Positions 34,341-42,923 of a stretch of 64,000 nt of DNA are shown here, piece after piece. The DNA comes from GCA-002050365 sp038235165 (GTDB lineage Bacteria > Acidobacteriota > Blastocatellia > Pyrinomonadales > Pyrinomonadaceae). Numbering within the stretch: the first letter of the stretch is position 1; the number at the start of each line of letters is the position of its first letter. Made by a program: the position numbers and the translations under genes. The notes below the pieces were generated by a model, which worked only from the letters and a program-made list of their open reading frames with translations, was not told the DNA's origin and searched no databases. Location of the stretch: assembly GCA_038235165.1 (NCBI GenBank), contig JBBSUG010000019.1, forward strand, positions 1 through 64,000. The letters are read 5' to 3'.

Positions 34341-34991
34341 TTACTTTCTGCCACTTTTTTTCCAATCTGCTGAAAATGCGTCTAAACCTTTGTCGGTCAA
34401 CGGATGTTGGACGAGTTTTTTAAGCACGTTAAAGGGAATCGTCGCCACATCCGCACCTGCTAATGCACATTCGACAATGTGCATCGGATGACGAATGCTC
34501 GCCGCGAGAACTTCGGTTTCATATCCGTAATTAGCGTAAATTTGAACGATATTACGGACAAGCTCCATTCCATTTTCGGAAATATCATCGAGTCGTCCGA
34601 TAAACGGTGAAATATAATTCGCTCCTGCTTTTGCCGCAAGAAGTGCCTGCGAAGCCGAAAAACACAGCGTTATATTAACTTTGATGCCTTCATCGCGGAA
34701 AATGCGCGTGGCTTTTAACCCATCCCAGGTCATTGGACATTTGACCACTACATTTGACGCAATTTTCGCTAATGCCCGACCTTCTTTGAGCATTTCTTTT
34801 GTATCCAAAGCCGTAACTTCAGCAGAAACATCGCCTTTGACGACTTCGCAAATCTCGGCAATACGCTCCTTGAAATCAATCTTTCCCTCTTTCGCCACCA
34901 ACGACGGATTAGTTGTAACGCCGTCTGCCAAACCGAGTTCAGCGGATTCCTTTATCTCATCTAAATTTGCTGTATCAATAAAAAATTTCAT
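34341..34991 (-). CDS. tal: Transaldolase / fructose-6-phosphate aldolase type
   Basis: 216 residues, the short TalC/MipB type. MKFFIDTANLDEIKE starts the protein, DGVTTNPSLVAKEG follows, and the Schiff-base lysine is in NVVVKCPMTWDGLKA (a Cys replaces the usual Ile). Later VNITLCFSASQALLAAKAGA and ISPFIGRLDDI are conserved. The enzyme moves dihydroxyacetone units in the pentose phosphate pathway, or acts as an aldolase; the two cannot be separated by sequence here. Confidence 0.92.
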   Translation of the reverse strand: MKFFIDTANLDEIKESAELGLADGVTTNPSLVAKEGKIDFKERIAEICEVVKGDVSAEVTALDTKEMLKEGRALAKIASNVVVKCPMTWDGLKATRIFRDEGIKVNITLCFSASQALLAAKAGANYISPFIGRLDDISENGMELVRNIVQIYANYGYETEVLAASIRHPMHIVECALAGADVATIPFNVLKKLVQHPLTDKGLDAFSADWKKSGRK

Positions 34992-35071
34992 CTCATTTTT
35001 CCTTTTTTATAACTTTATTTTGTAACCATATTTTTCAAATCAGATTTTCTTTAACGCCAATTTCGCATAAT

Positions 35072-36667
35072 CTAAAATAAACCCGAAACCTGATGAAAAA
35101 CTACGTTTGGCAACCAACCGTTTTTTATTTTAGCGGACGAAGGCATTTCGTTTAACCGGAACATCTCTTCAAAAGATGCCAGTTCGCTATCTCTGTTCAT
35201 TCCCGCAACCGCTTGAATTTTGTCGTCCTTGACGTAGAAAGCGAGAAAATCCTGTTTTTTTACATCGCCTTTAACGATTATTTCGTCCCAATCTTTGGCG
35301 TGTCCGACATAATTGAGCGTCGCGTCAAACTGCGTCGTCCAGAAAAATGGGACTCCATCAAAAGCCGTTTTTTTACCTAACATATTATGCGCCGCCGTTC
35401 GTCCTTGCTGCATCGCCGTCCGCCAATGTTCGATGCGGGTCAATTCACCGTTCGAGTGCGAATCGGGAAAATGCGTGATGTCGCCCGCCGCGTAAAGATT
35501 TTCGGCAACGCGCAAAAATTCATCGGCGATTACGCCGCCGTCTTTGTGCAGTTCAATATTTTCGAGAAAATCCGTCGCGGGTTTAACGCCGATGCCGACC
35601 ACGACAAAATCACATTCGATTCGTTCGCCGTTTTCAAGCACGACCGCTTCGACTTTTTCATTTCCCTCAAAACTTTTCACGCCTGCGCCGAGTTTGAATT
35701 CTACGCTCTTTAGCTCGTGAATCTTTTGAAACAGTTCGCCGATTTCCGCGCCGAGGATTTTTTCAAAAGGCACTTTATCCGGCGCAATAACGGTTACATC
35801 GCAGCCGCGCGTTCGCAAACTGCTCGCCGCTTCCATTCCGATAAAACTCGCGCCGATGACGACTGCACGTTTTCCGCTTTCGGCAGCGGCAATAATTGCG
35901 TCAGTATCCGCAAAACTTCGCAAAAGAAAAACATTTTTCTGCGCGTCGGTTTGAAACGGAAGTCGGCGCGGAATTCCGCCCGTCGCAATCAATAAAGAAT
36001 CATATTCGAGAGTCGCGCCGTCTTTGAATGTGATTTCCCGTTTATCCGCGTCAACTTTGCTCGCTTCTTTTTCGCGCAAAATTTCAATATCGTGTTCGGC
36101 AAAAAAATCGTCCGAACGAAGCGTCATCCAAGCGGGTTCGGCGTGTCCCTGCAAATAATCCTTGCTCAAATTCGGACGATCATACGGCGCACGATCTTCG
36201 CGCGTAATCATCATAATGCGCCCCGCAAATCCGTCTTCGCGCAAAGTCTGCGCCGCCATAAATCCGGCTGCGCCGCCGCCCAAAATAACGAATTGTCTTT
36301 CGTCCGATTCAGATTTTTTGGTCATCGTCGGAGTTCTTCGATCAGACGCATCTTCCGGCAGACAAACAGAAATATCTTCGCCTTCGATTTTCAATTCAAA
36401 ACACGGCAGCGAATCAAACGCCGGCGGCTCTTGCAGATCGCCCGACGTAACATTAAAACAGGCGTGATGCCACGGGCAAACAATCCGCTCGCCGTCCAGA
36501 AATCCGTCAACCAGCGGTGCGCCGTAATGTGTGCAATTCGCGCCGACCGCGTGATATTTATCGCCGATCCGCGCTAGCAAAACTTTTGTTTCGCCCGCCG
36601 AAACTTCCTTCATTTCGCCGTCTTTGAGATCGGACATTTTCGCTACTTTTATTTCTTGCTTTTTCAT
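35072..36667 (-). CDS. Rieske-domain FAD/NAD oxidoreductase (AIFM3/ferredoxin reductase-like)
   Basis: I start at 36667 (MKKQEIKVAK) behind GAGG; the longer frame overlaps the upstream gene. 531 residues. An N-terminal Rieske domain has cluster ligands Cys45/His47 (CTHYGAPL) and Cys64/His67 (CPWHHACF). After a linker, an FAD/NAD-binding reductase follows: FVILGGGAAGFMAAQTLREDG, VVIGASFIGMEAASSLRTRG and YAAGDITHFPD. Build is that of AIFM3-like or NirD-fused ferredoxin reductases, which move electrons from NADH through FAD to a 2Fe-2S centre. Its ATG overlaps the stop of the nucleotidyltransferase gene. Confidence 0.9.
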   Translation of the reverse strand: MKKQEIKVAKMSDLKDGEMKEVSAGETKVLLARIGDKYHAVGANCTHYGAPLVDGFLDGERIVCPWHHACFNVTSGDLQEPPAFDSLPCFELKIEGEDISVCLPEDASDRRTPTMTKKSESDERQFVILGGGAAGFMAAQTLREDGFAGRIMMITREDRAPYDRPNLSKDYLQGHAEPAWMTLRSDDFFAEHDIEILREKEASKVDADKREITFKDGATLEYDSLLIATGGIPRRLPFQTDAQKNVFLLRSFADTDAIIAAAESGKRAVVIGASFIGMEAASSLRTRGCDVTVIAPDKVPFEKILGAEIGELFQKIHELKSVEFKLGAGVKSFEGNEKVEAVVLENGERIECDFVVVGIGVKPATDFLENIELHKDGGVIADEFLRVAENLYAAGDITHFPDSHSNGELTRIEHWRTAMQQGRTAAHNMLGKKTAFDGVPFFWTTQFDATLNYVGHAKDWDEIIVKGDVKKQDFLAFYVKDDKIQAVAGMNRDSELASFEEMFRLNEMPSSAKIKNGWLPNVVFHQVSGLF

Positions 36668-37647
36668 ACATTTCCTCTTGCAAAACTTTGGTTTATTTCT
36701 TGCGCTTGCGGCATTTGAAAGTTTATTTCGATTTCCGACAACGTGGACAAAAGACGGTGCGGACTTCCAAGATCGCTCCATTTTGAATCATTCATCGGAA
36801 TTACCGCCAAATCCTTCGCGCTTTTTGTTAACACCTCTGTTGAAAAGTTTGTATCGGGCAAATTTTCGTAGAGCGTTTTGATCGCTGATACTTCTTCCGA
36901 TGTGGATAGTTTTGATTTTACCGCGTCAAATTGTTCATAAAGTTCGGCGGCAGATTTTCGGATCATTTTCAAAAATGCCGAAACTTGTCCGACCATCACG
37001 AAACTGTTCCAAAGACAGCCGCGCATCAAAAGTTCGCGTGCCAGCGCGGGCGCGGGTTTTTCCCAAAAACGTCGAACATTCCACAAATTTTGCGTCGTGT
37101 TTTTTTCAGGTTCTATCCAACCGTATTCTTCGTCGGGACTTTCGGGCGTAATTCCCAAAAGAATGACCGAATCAGGTTGCAGACGAACGGCATTAAAGAC
37201 AGTTTCGATGTATGAAATGAAGATTCTATTATCGGAAAAATAATGGTCTGACGGGAAAAATGCCACCGATGCCGCCGGATTTCTTTGTTCTAAACGCAGC
37301 AGACTATACAAAATCGCCGGAGCAGTTCCGATGTTTTTCGGCTGAACGACCAAATTTTGCGGCGGCACGTCGTGCAGCAAATTATCGAAGTAGCAACTGT
37401 GTTTCTCAGTTAAACTGAACAAGGTTTTGTCCGGCGAAAAAGCGGGTTCAACACGCCGCCGCGTTTCATCGAGAAGTGTGCCTGTGCCGAGAAACGAACA
37501 AAACTGTTTAGGTCGCTCATCGCCGGTTATTTGCCGCGTCAACGAGAGAAGCCTCGAACCGTCGCCGCCCGCTAAAATCACCGCCCATCTGTCCTGTTTT
37601 GACAAATTCTCAAAAGTCGAATGCCGTTCCCTATTCAATTCGTTCAT
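36664..37647 (-). CDS. Mannose-1-phosphate guanylyltransferase-like nucleotidyltransferase
   Basis: 327 residues. AVILAGGDGSRLLSLTRQIT then DERPKQFCSFLG is the NTP-binding signature; FFPSDHYFSD carries the metal Asp; YGWIEP and VRRFWEKP complete the sugar-binding region. The family makes GDP-mannose from GTP and mannose 1-phosphate. The leader lacks the C-terminal isomerase domain of bifunctional ManC. A two-part box lies about 80 bp upstream, and the gene is coupled by ATGA to the Rieske reductase, a surprising partnership. Confidence 0.87.
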   Translation of the reverse strand: MNELNRERHSTFENLSKQDRWAVILAGGDGSRLLSLTRQITGDERPKQFCSFLGTGTLLDETRRRVEPAFSPDKTLFSLTEKHSCYFDNLLHDVPPQNLVVQPKNIGTAPAILYSLLRLEQRNPAASVAFFPSDHYFSDNRIFISYIETVFNAVRLQPDSVILLGITPESPDEEYGWIEPEKNTTQNLWNVRRFWEKPAPALARELLMRGCLWNSFVMVGQVSAFLKMIRKSAAELYEQFDAVKSKLSTSEEVSAIKTLYENLPDTNFSTEVLTKSAKDLAVIPMNDSKWSDLGSPHRLLSTLSEIEINFQMPQAQEINQSFARGNV

Positions 37648-37728
37648 AATTAAAACCTCGTTATTTTACGTTCATCTCATTGTCTATAATCCTTGTATTT
37701 TAATTAATTCGCTTAGTGTCGGAAAAGA

Positions 37729-37761
37729 GTGTTTCTACTCGAAAACCTCAAGTGTTTACGC
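37729..37761. promoter_or_regulatory. Two-part 23-bp-pitch box, copy D
   Basis: Half sites GTGTTTCTAC (37729-37738) and GTGTTTACGC (37752-37761), 23 bp apart, spacer TCGAAAACCTCAA. It lies upstream of the nucleotidyltransferase gene and downstream of ribA. Confidence 0.6.
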
Positions 37762-37815
37762 CCAAAACTGCGAAAACCAAACGATTTCATTTCTTACTTC
37801 TTTATTTAAATTACT

Positions 37816-38523
37816 TCAAGAAATTCCCGTCTGTTCACATTCTTCAAACTTTCGCGGCAGATTTATCAAATGTCCCATTTTTTTGCGTTTCGTTTTCAGA
37901 TAATCGCGCAATGCCGAATAAAATTTAATCGGCGGCGAAATGCGCTCGGTGATTTCCAATCCGCAATTTTCGACGGCGCGAATTTTTTCCGGGTTGTTCG
38001 TCATCAAACGGACCCGGCGCAAACCGAGGTCGAGCAGAATTTCGGCGCATTGTTCGTAACGGCGCAAATCAACTGCTAAACCGAGTTGTTCGTTCGCCTC
38101 GATCGTATCCGCGCCCGCGTCTTGAAGAGCATACGCACGGATTTTGTTGATAATTCCAATGCCGCGACCTTCCTGCTGTTGATAGACGATTGCGCCGCAA
38201 TTTTCCTCGGCGATAAGTTTTATCGCCGCTTGAAGCTGTTGCCCGCAATCGCATTTCGTCGAGCCGAACACATCGCCCGTCAAACACTGCGAATGAATGC
38301 GTACAAGCGTCGGTTTTTCCTTGTCGAAAGTTCCACGCGCCAACACGACGAATTCTTCTTCGGAAATAATCGAACGATAACCGATGATCCGAAATTCGCC
38401 CGAATCGGTCGGCAATTTCGCTTCGGAAATTCGCTCGACGGTTTTGCGCAGCTGTTCGACCCCACCGTTTAAATCGGTTTCATTCGCAATGTTTATTGAT
38501 GTGTATCGAGAATTATCAAACAT
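37816..38523 (-). CDS. ribA: GTP cyclohydrolase II
   Basis: 235 residues. Zinc ligands Cys80, Cys91 and Cys93 lie in VRIHSQCLTGDVFGSTKCDC; the GTP-binding QQEGRGIGIINKIRAY follows, then MTNNPEKIRAVENCGLEI. The enzyme opens the imidazole ring of GTP in the first step of riboflavin synthesis. It is stand-alone (no RibB domain), and no FMN riboswitch is evident in front. Confidence 0.95.
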   Translation of the reverse strand: MFDNSRYTSINIANETDLNGGVEQLRKTVERISEAKLPTDSGEFRIIGYRSIISEEEFVVLARGTFDKEKPTLVRIHSQCLTGDVFGSTKCDCGQQLQAAIKLIAEENCGAIVYQQQEGRGIGIINKIRAYALQDAGADTIEANEQLGLAVDLRRYEQCAEILLDLGLRRVRLMTNNPEKIRAVENCGLEITERISPPIKFYSALRDYLKTKRKKMGHLINLPRKFEECEQTGIS

Positions 38524-38542
38524 ATTTTGTCTCTTTTTTTAC

Positions 38543-38974
38543 TTATCTTGAATATTTCGAAGCGAGCCGTCCGAGCGCAAACGCGCCCAAAGCCAGACCG
38601 AAATCGCGCAGGGCAACGTCGAAATAACCCGGAATCAACAGCAAATTAACGACGATCATCAGCAGCCAAGCCGAAACGACATACGCGAAAATCTTCGGCA
38701 TAAACCACACGCCGATTCCTGCGATGATCTCGATGACACCTGCGCCGAGCATCAATTCGTGTCCGTGACCGCCGGTCAAATTATTGACGAACGCCGGCAT
38801 ATATTGATCCCAATTCACCAGAATATGAAAAAATTTATCCAATCCGGCAACTATCGGCGCAACGGTAAAACCGAAGCGCAAAATTTGATAAGCCTGATAA
38901 GCAGGTCGGCTCGTGTCAATTTCCTTTGCACGGGTAGTTTCTCGTTCCATCGTTCCATTCATTACAGTTTCCAT
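38543..38974 (-). CDS. DoxX-like small membrane protein
   Basis: 143 residues with four membrane helices; MLGAGVIEIIAGIGVWFMP and AWLLMIVVNLLLIPGYFD are typical DoxX/DUF-type four-helix segments. The start follows AAAGGAGATT. It is divergent from the Fe-S-type regulator at 39134 and shares its palindromic operator, and the same family recurs at 41283. DoxX proteins are linked to oxidative-stress membrane complexes; the function here is unproven. Confidence 0.8.
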   Translation of the reverse strand: METVMNGTMERETTRAKEIDTSRPAYQAYQILRFGFTVAPIVAGLDKFFHILVNWDQYMPAFVNNLTGGHGHELMLGAGVIEIIAGIGVWFMPKIFAYVVSAWLLMIVVNLLLIPGYFDVALRDFGLALGAFALGRLASKYSR

Positions 38975-39060
38975 TTTTTTATAATCTCCTTTCCTTTATT
39001 TTTTCCAGGTTTTTCCAACAAATCAGATCGCCCGTGTTCCAAATCTACGACTTTCAAAAT

Positions 39061-39088
39061 AATAAGTCAAGGACTTATTTGACTTATT
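39061..39088. promoter_or_regulatory. Palindromic operator, divergent DoxX/regulator promoter
   Basis: AATAAGTCAA (39061-39070) and TTGACTTATT (39079-39088) form a perfect inverted repeat; inside, AAGTC and GACTT repeat the motif. The right arm can serve as a -35 (TTGACT) of the regulator gene, so binding should repress it. Confidence 0.65.
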
Positions 39089-39133
39089 GTGTTTTTTATT
39101 TAAAAAGGTTATATTCAGACGGGAGAAAAGGCT

Positions 39134-39775
39134 ATGGAATCAACAAAATTCGGACAAATTTTCTTTGAAAGTACACGCGGGCGCATCGTTAATCTGCTAC
39201 GGCGCGGTGCAAGTTCGGTTGAAGAATTATCGCAGCAGCTTGAATTAACGGATAATGCGGTGCGCTCGCATCTGGCAACGCTCGAACGCGACGGTTTGAT
39301 TGCACGCGGCGGCGTAATTCCGGGCGCAAGAAAACCGCATTACGCTTATCAACTGACCGACGAAGCGCGGCATCTCTTCCCGAAAGCCTATCACGCGCTT
39401 TTTAATCAGTTGCTGACGGTTTTAAAACTGCGGCTCGCGCCCGATGAAATACAGGAAATTTTAAGAGAAGTGGCGCGTGGTTTGGCGGCAGACAAAACTC
39501 CGAAGGAAGCCAACGAAAGCATCAAGAGCCGAACGGAAAGAGCCGTCGCCGTGATGGAAGAATTGGGCGGCGTAGCGATTCCCGAAAAGGTGGGCGATAA
39601 ACTTTTGCTTCAAAGCGGCAGCGGCTGCCCGTTTTCCGATTCGGTGGCGCAGCACCCGGAAGCTTGCCTTCTTGCCGAAACGCTTTTGTCGGAAATCACG
39701 GGTCTCGAAGTGCGCGAACATTGCAATCGCGGCGAATCTCCGCGTTGCGCTTTTGAAGTTATTGCTGATAATTAG
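39134..39775 (+). CDS. SufR-like winged-helix regulator with four C-terminal cysteines
   Basis: 213 residues. Winged helix at about 10-80 (VEELSQQLELTDNAVRSHLA, TLERDGLIARGG). The C-terminal part holds four cysteines in the pattern C-x12-C-x18-C-x7-C, from SGCPFSDSVAQHPEACLL to SPRCAFEV. The first C-x12-C spacing is that of SufR, an Fe-S cluster-binding repressor. So this is probably a cluster-sensing redox or NO regulator. Its stop is 3 bp before the Crp/Fnr start; a palindrome sits in its promoter. Confidence 0.78.
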   Translation: MESTKFGQIFFESTRGRIVNLLRRGASSVEELSQQLELTDNAVRSHLATLERDGLIARGGVIPGARKPHYAYQLTDEARHLFPKAYHALFNQLLTVLKLRLAPDEIQEILREVARGLAADKTPKEANESIKSRTERAVAVMEELGGVAIPEKVGDKLLLQSGSGCPFSDSVAQHPEACLLAETLLSEITGLEVREHCNRGESPRCAFEVIADN

Positions 39776-39778
39776 GAT

Positions 39779-40429
39779 ATGAAATCACTGATTGAAACCG
39801 GAAGTATCGAGTTAATCGAATCATTAAAAAAAGCGGGACGCACCAAATCTTTTAGAGCTGGCACGGAACTTTTTGCCGAAGGCGAGCAGGCTGATTTTTT
39901 GCCGATTATTTTAACCGGCAAAGTGAAGATGATTCATTTTCTCGAACCCGGAAAGGAAGTAATTATCGGCATTTTCGGCGACGGGGAAATGTTTGCCGTG
40001 CCTCCCGTTTTCGACGGCGAGCCTTATCCGGCGACCGCAATTGCGATGGAAAAATCGAAAATTCTTCTGCTTTACCGCAAAGATTTTTTGCGTCTTTTGG
40101 AAGAGTCGAGCGAATTTTCTTTTATCGTCATCAGTTGGATGTGCGAGATGCTGAGGGAAAAAACGGCGGCGATTCAGAATCTGGCGACCGCTTCACCGGA
40201 ACACCGCGCCGGAAATGTAATTGTCCGCTTAATAAAAAACGAAACACTCGAAACTGCGCCTGTAACAATTACTGTTCGCCGCCAAGACATCGCGGAAATG
40301 GCGGGTTTGACGACCGAAACGACGATTCGCTCCGTTAGGAAATTAGCCGATAAAAACCTCATCCGCATCGAGCGCGGCAAAATCATCATTGACGACATCG
40401 AGCCTCTGCGTGAATTTTTAGCAAATTAA
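39779..40429 (+). CDS. Crp/Fnr family transcriptional regulator
   Basis: 216 residues. Cyclic-nucleotide-binding-like beta barrel (about 15-130: FAEGEQADFLPIILTGKVKM, FGDGEMFAVPPVF) and a Crp HTH near 170 (VRRQDIAEMAGLTTETTIRS). No N-terminal cysteine cluster of FNR is present, nor the cAMP phosphate motif of Crp, so a heme- or NO-sensing DNR/NNR-like type is likely. It is 3 bp after the SufR-like gene and overlaps the end of the convergent globin gene by 4 bp. The FNR-like box at 44444 is a plausible target. Confidence 0.9.
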   Translation: MKSLIETGSIELIESLKKAGRTKSFRAGTELFAEGEQADFLPIILTGKVKMIHFLEPGKEVIIGIFGDGEMFAVPPVFDGEPYPATAIAMEKSKILLLYRKDFLRLLEESSEFSFIVISWMCEMLREKTAAIQNLATASPEHRAGNVIVRLIKNETLETAPVTITVRRQDIAEMAGLTTETTIRSVRKLADKNLIRIERGKIIIDDIEPLREFLAN

Positions 40430-40821
40430 AATAATTCCACCGGCGCACGACTGACATATTCGAGCATCCGATTGGCGATGGCGTTTGCCCGCGTTTTCAG
40501 ATAATCGGTTGTTTCGCCCGCGAAAGTTTCGTCAATCGTTTCATAGAAAATCTCTAACCAGCGATCAAAATGTTCAAATGTGAGCCGCGATTTTTGGTTC
40601 AATGCGCCGTGAACCTGCATCGGATTTCGTCCGTGTTTCTGATAATTACCCGTGCCGAAAAGCATCGTTTCCCAAAAATCGCCGATAATCGGCAGATGGT
40701 GATCCAAATCCAGTTTTACTACGTCGGTGAAAAAGTAGCCGATTTCTTCGTCAGTCATCGCTCTGGCATAAAAGCGATTCATCAAATCATCAATATCGGC
40801 ACGGTTTTCAATATCTTTCAT
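40426..40821 (-). CDS. Group III truncated hemoglobin
   Basis: 131 residues. The pattern ADIDDLMNRFYARAMTDEEI then FFTDV, with NPMQVHGALNQKSRLTFEHF and WLEIFYETID, is characteristic of group III (trHbP) globins; the His in MQVH is the proximal ligand candidate. Such globins bind oxygen and NO and take part in nitrosative-stress defence. Last gene of a minus-strand NO operon; its start overlaps the upstream gene's stop (ATGA). Confidence 0.9.
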   Translation of the reverse strand: MKDIENRADIDDLMNRFYARAMTDEEIGYFFTDVVKLDLDHHLPIIGDFWETMLFGTGNYQKHGRNPMQVHGALNQKSRLTFEHFDRWLEIFYETIDETFAGETTDYLKTRANAIANRMLEYVSRAPVELF

Positions 40822-41261
40822 TGTTCAATTCTCAAATTGCTTTTTAACAGACTCGCGCCCAAGATGAAAAGCAGTATAAATTTTAACACTTCAAATGCGA
40901 TAAAAATCAGATGTGTGTTCGATTGTGGCGCGACAGTTCCGGCGATTCCTTGCTCGGCGCGGACGTTTAAAAGCGGCAACAGCCAGACGGTTTGCAGCAG
41001 TAATAAAATGAAAATCGCGCCGAAAATATACAAAGCAAAATTCGTCGCCGGACGCGCAAAAAACAATGAAACGAGCATCATTATTGCAAATACGATTTCG
41101 ATGCGGTTGAGCATTTGAAAAACGATTTTTCCGATGCCTAAACCGAGCGCGAGCGTGATATTCGGAGCGCGGAATTTGAGTGGTGCTTCCATAAAAGAAA
41201 TCGCGCCGACCATTCCGAACCAGACGAAAGGAATCGCTATTTGTAAAGTTTTTAAGAACAT
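40818..41261 (-). CDS. Four-helix membrane protein, unknown function
   Basis: 147 residues with four membrane helices (about 5-25, 55-75, 80-105, 120-140). Between helices lies MEAPLKFRAPNITLALGLGI, recalling DUF4149-like proteins. I do not know its role. Overlaps the globin gene by 4 bp, so it is translated with it and probably shares the NO/redox response. Confidence 0.65.
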   Translation of the reverse strand: MFLKTLQIAIPFVWFGMVGAISFMEAPLKFRAPNITLALGLGIGKIVFQMLNRIEIVFAIMMLVSLFFARPATNFALYIFGAIFILLLLQTVWLLPLLNVRAEQGIAGTVAPQSNTHLIFIAFEVLKFILLFILGASLLKSNLRIEQ

Positions 41262-41282
41262 AAAAAAAGCAAAAAAGCGTAT

Positions 41283-42344
41283 TTATTCGGTTTTGCGCTC
41301 ATAAATCGCCAGTGGTCCTTCGCGCAAGCCGCGCAGCCAGAGAGCGAGATTTTCGCGTCCCGGCGACCAGACGAGCAACAGAGCGAGTGCGCCGTAAATC
41401 GGCAGATGACCGATCAATTCCGACCAGTTGAAAATCGTCAAAGTCATATTAATCGGAATCCACGCGACCAAAATAATCGCTCGCGGAAAAATGTCGAGCA
41501 AAATCCACAAACCGACCAGCAATTCGACCGCGCCTGCAAACAAAATAAATGTTTCGTCCGCCATCGGTATTCCAAAAGCGTTGGTAAAATTCAGCGGATA
41601 ACGCTGGAGAAAATCGGCGGCGAGCGGAATGTTGGCGAATTTTTCCGTAAAGGCGACAACGATAAGACTTAAACCCAAACCCGTCCGCAGTGCCGGGATC
41701 GCTTTTTCCATCAGCTTTACCGACGGTTCGAGGCGCGGGAAAATCAAACGGTCAATCGAAATCGGACCGCGTCCGGCGAAAAAGAAAAACGCCGCAAATC
41801 CGAGATACATCGAACTTTCGAGCATCGGTTCAAGACCGACAAGAAAAATTCCGGCACACCATAAAACACCGAGCGCGACAGCGGCAAGCCGCGTCAAACC
41901 GCCGTAAAAAAGCGCGAGCGCGATGCCCGTTTCCGCCAAACCGACAAGATACATCCACACACCGGGCAGCTTGTTGTTCGGCGTGAAAAGCTCACCCTGA
42001 ACTCCGCTGACGAGCAGCGGCACGGCAACGTGAATGCCGATAATGGCGGGAATCAAACCATATAAAGCCGCGCGGCGGTCATCAGTCGCGCCGAAATTTT
42101 CCGGTCCCGGCACAAATCCTTTTTGCCCGCGCCATCGGTAGAAAAACCACGCGGCGAGTGTTACGAGCAAAACCGCGCCGACAAAAGCGAGCGGCAGCGG
42201 ACGAAAAAATAAATCCCAACGCAGATGATAATTCCCGGTTTCGTAAAACCATTTTTCGTGGGCTGAAACGCTTGTTGCAGCTGAAAAAACTATCGAAAAA
42301 GTTAAAAGAATTTTCGTTATTGATAAATTAAATCTTTTTCTCAT
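41283..42344 (-). CDS. DoxX family membrane protein with two DoxX-like units
   Basis: 353 residues, signal-like first helix (LLTFSIVFSAATSVSAHEK) and about nine membrane helices. Two four-helix DoxX-like units are visible, the second with ETFILFAGAVELLVGLWILL. An HEK motif after the first helix and PENFGATDDRRAALYGLIPA lie outside the helices. Part of the NO operon between the hemerythrin and the small membrane protein. Probably an integral redox or quinone-associated protein; function unproven. Confidence 0.78.
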   Translation of the reverse strand: MRKRFNLSITKILLTFSIVFSAATSVSAHEKWFYETGNYHLRWDLFFRPLPLAFVGAVLLVTLAAWFFYRWRGQKGFVPGPENFGATDDRRAALYGLIPAIIGIHVAVPLLVSGVQGELFTPNNKLPGVWMYLVGLAETGIALALFYGGLTRLAAVALGVLWCAGIFLVGLEPMLESSMYLGFAAFFFFAGRGPISIDRLIFPRLEPSVKLMEKAIPALRTGLGLSLIVVAFTEKFANIPLAADFLQRYPLNFTNAFGIPMADETFILFAGAVELLVGLWILLDIFPRAIILVAWIPINMTLTIFNWSELIGHLPIYGALALLLVWSPGRENLALWLRGLREGPLAIYERKTE

Positions 42345-42369
42345 ACGGACATTCTACGCAATAAAGTCA

Positions 42370-42918
42370 TTAAGCGCAGAACTTCGCGCCCGTGCCGAAG
42401 CGCGGCGGTAGATTGTTGATTTCAAATTGCATACGCTCATTCAAAGCGACGCGTTCGGGGAAACTTAGAAGCTGATTAGTCCACAAATAAACTTCAGTCT
42501 CTTCCATATCGTTGTGCGTTTCGAGTCGTCGTTTTACGGAAATTATTTTTTCACGGACACCCGCGAGTTGTTTTGAAAAATCAGCAATAGTCTTATTTTC
42601 GCGCCATTCGCGCAATAATTTAATCATTGCGGAAAGCTCGCGCATAAAGAAATTATGATCGTCCTGCAAATCCTTTATCGCTTTTTGCGCTTCGTCTAAT
42701 GGCGGAACACGATTATTTTCAGTTATTTGTGTTTCAATCGCATTTATTATCGACGGAAAAAGATGTAGATGCTCGGCGCGGATGTGCATTGCCAGCCGCG
42801 CCCAGAAGAAATCGAGCGATATGTAAATCGTTTCGATGTTTTCGTCGTCGAGCGCGGCAAAAACTTTGTCGAGTAGCGCGTCCAATTCCGAATGATCGTC
42901 GGCGAGCGGAAATTCCAT
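42370..42918 (-). CDS. Hemerythrin-like domain protein
   Basis: I start at 42918 (MEFPLADDHSELDALL), 5 bp after the RIC stop. 182 residues of helical bundle with hemerythrin-type ligands: DDHSELDALL, HIRAEHLHLFPSI, DDHNFFMREL and ETHNDMEETEVYLW. These His/Asp/Glu residues bind a di-iron centre that takes up O2 or NO. Directly linked with the iron-sulfur repair protein, pointing to NO defence. Confidence 0.86.
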   Translation of the reverse strand: MEFPLADDHSELDALLDKVFAALDDENIETIYISLDFFWARLAMHIRAEHLHLFPSIINAIETQITENNRVPPLDEAQKAIKDLQDDHNFFMRELSAMIKLLREWRENKTIADFSKQLAGVREKIISVKRRLETHNDMEETEVYLWTNQLLSFPERVALNERMQFEINNLPPRFGTGAKFCA

Positions 42919-42923
42919 CTTTT

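Noticed and set aside
37816..38523. FMN riboswitch before ribA
   Set aside because: The upstream gap is too short (about 20 bp to the DoxX gene) and lacks the RFN pattern.
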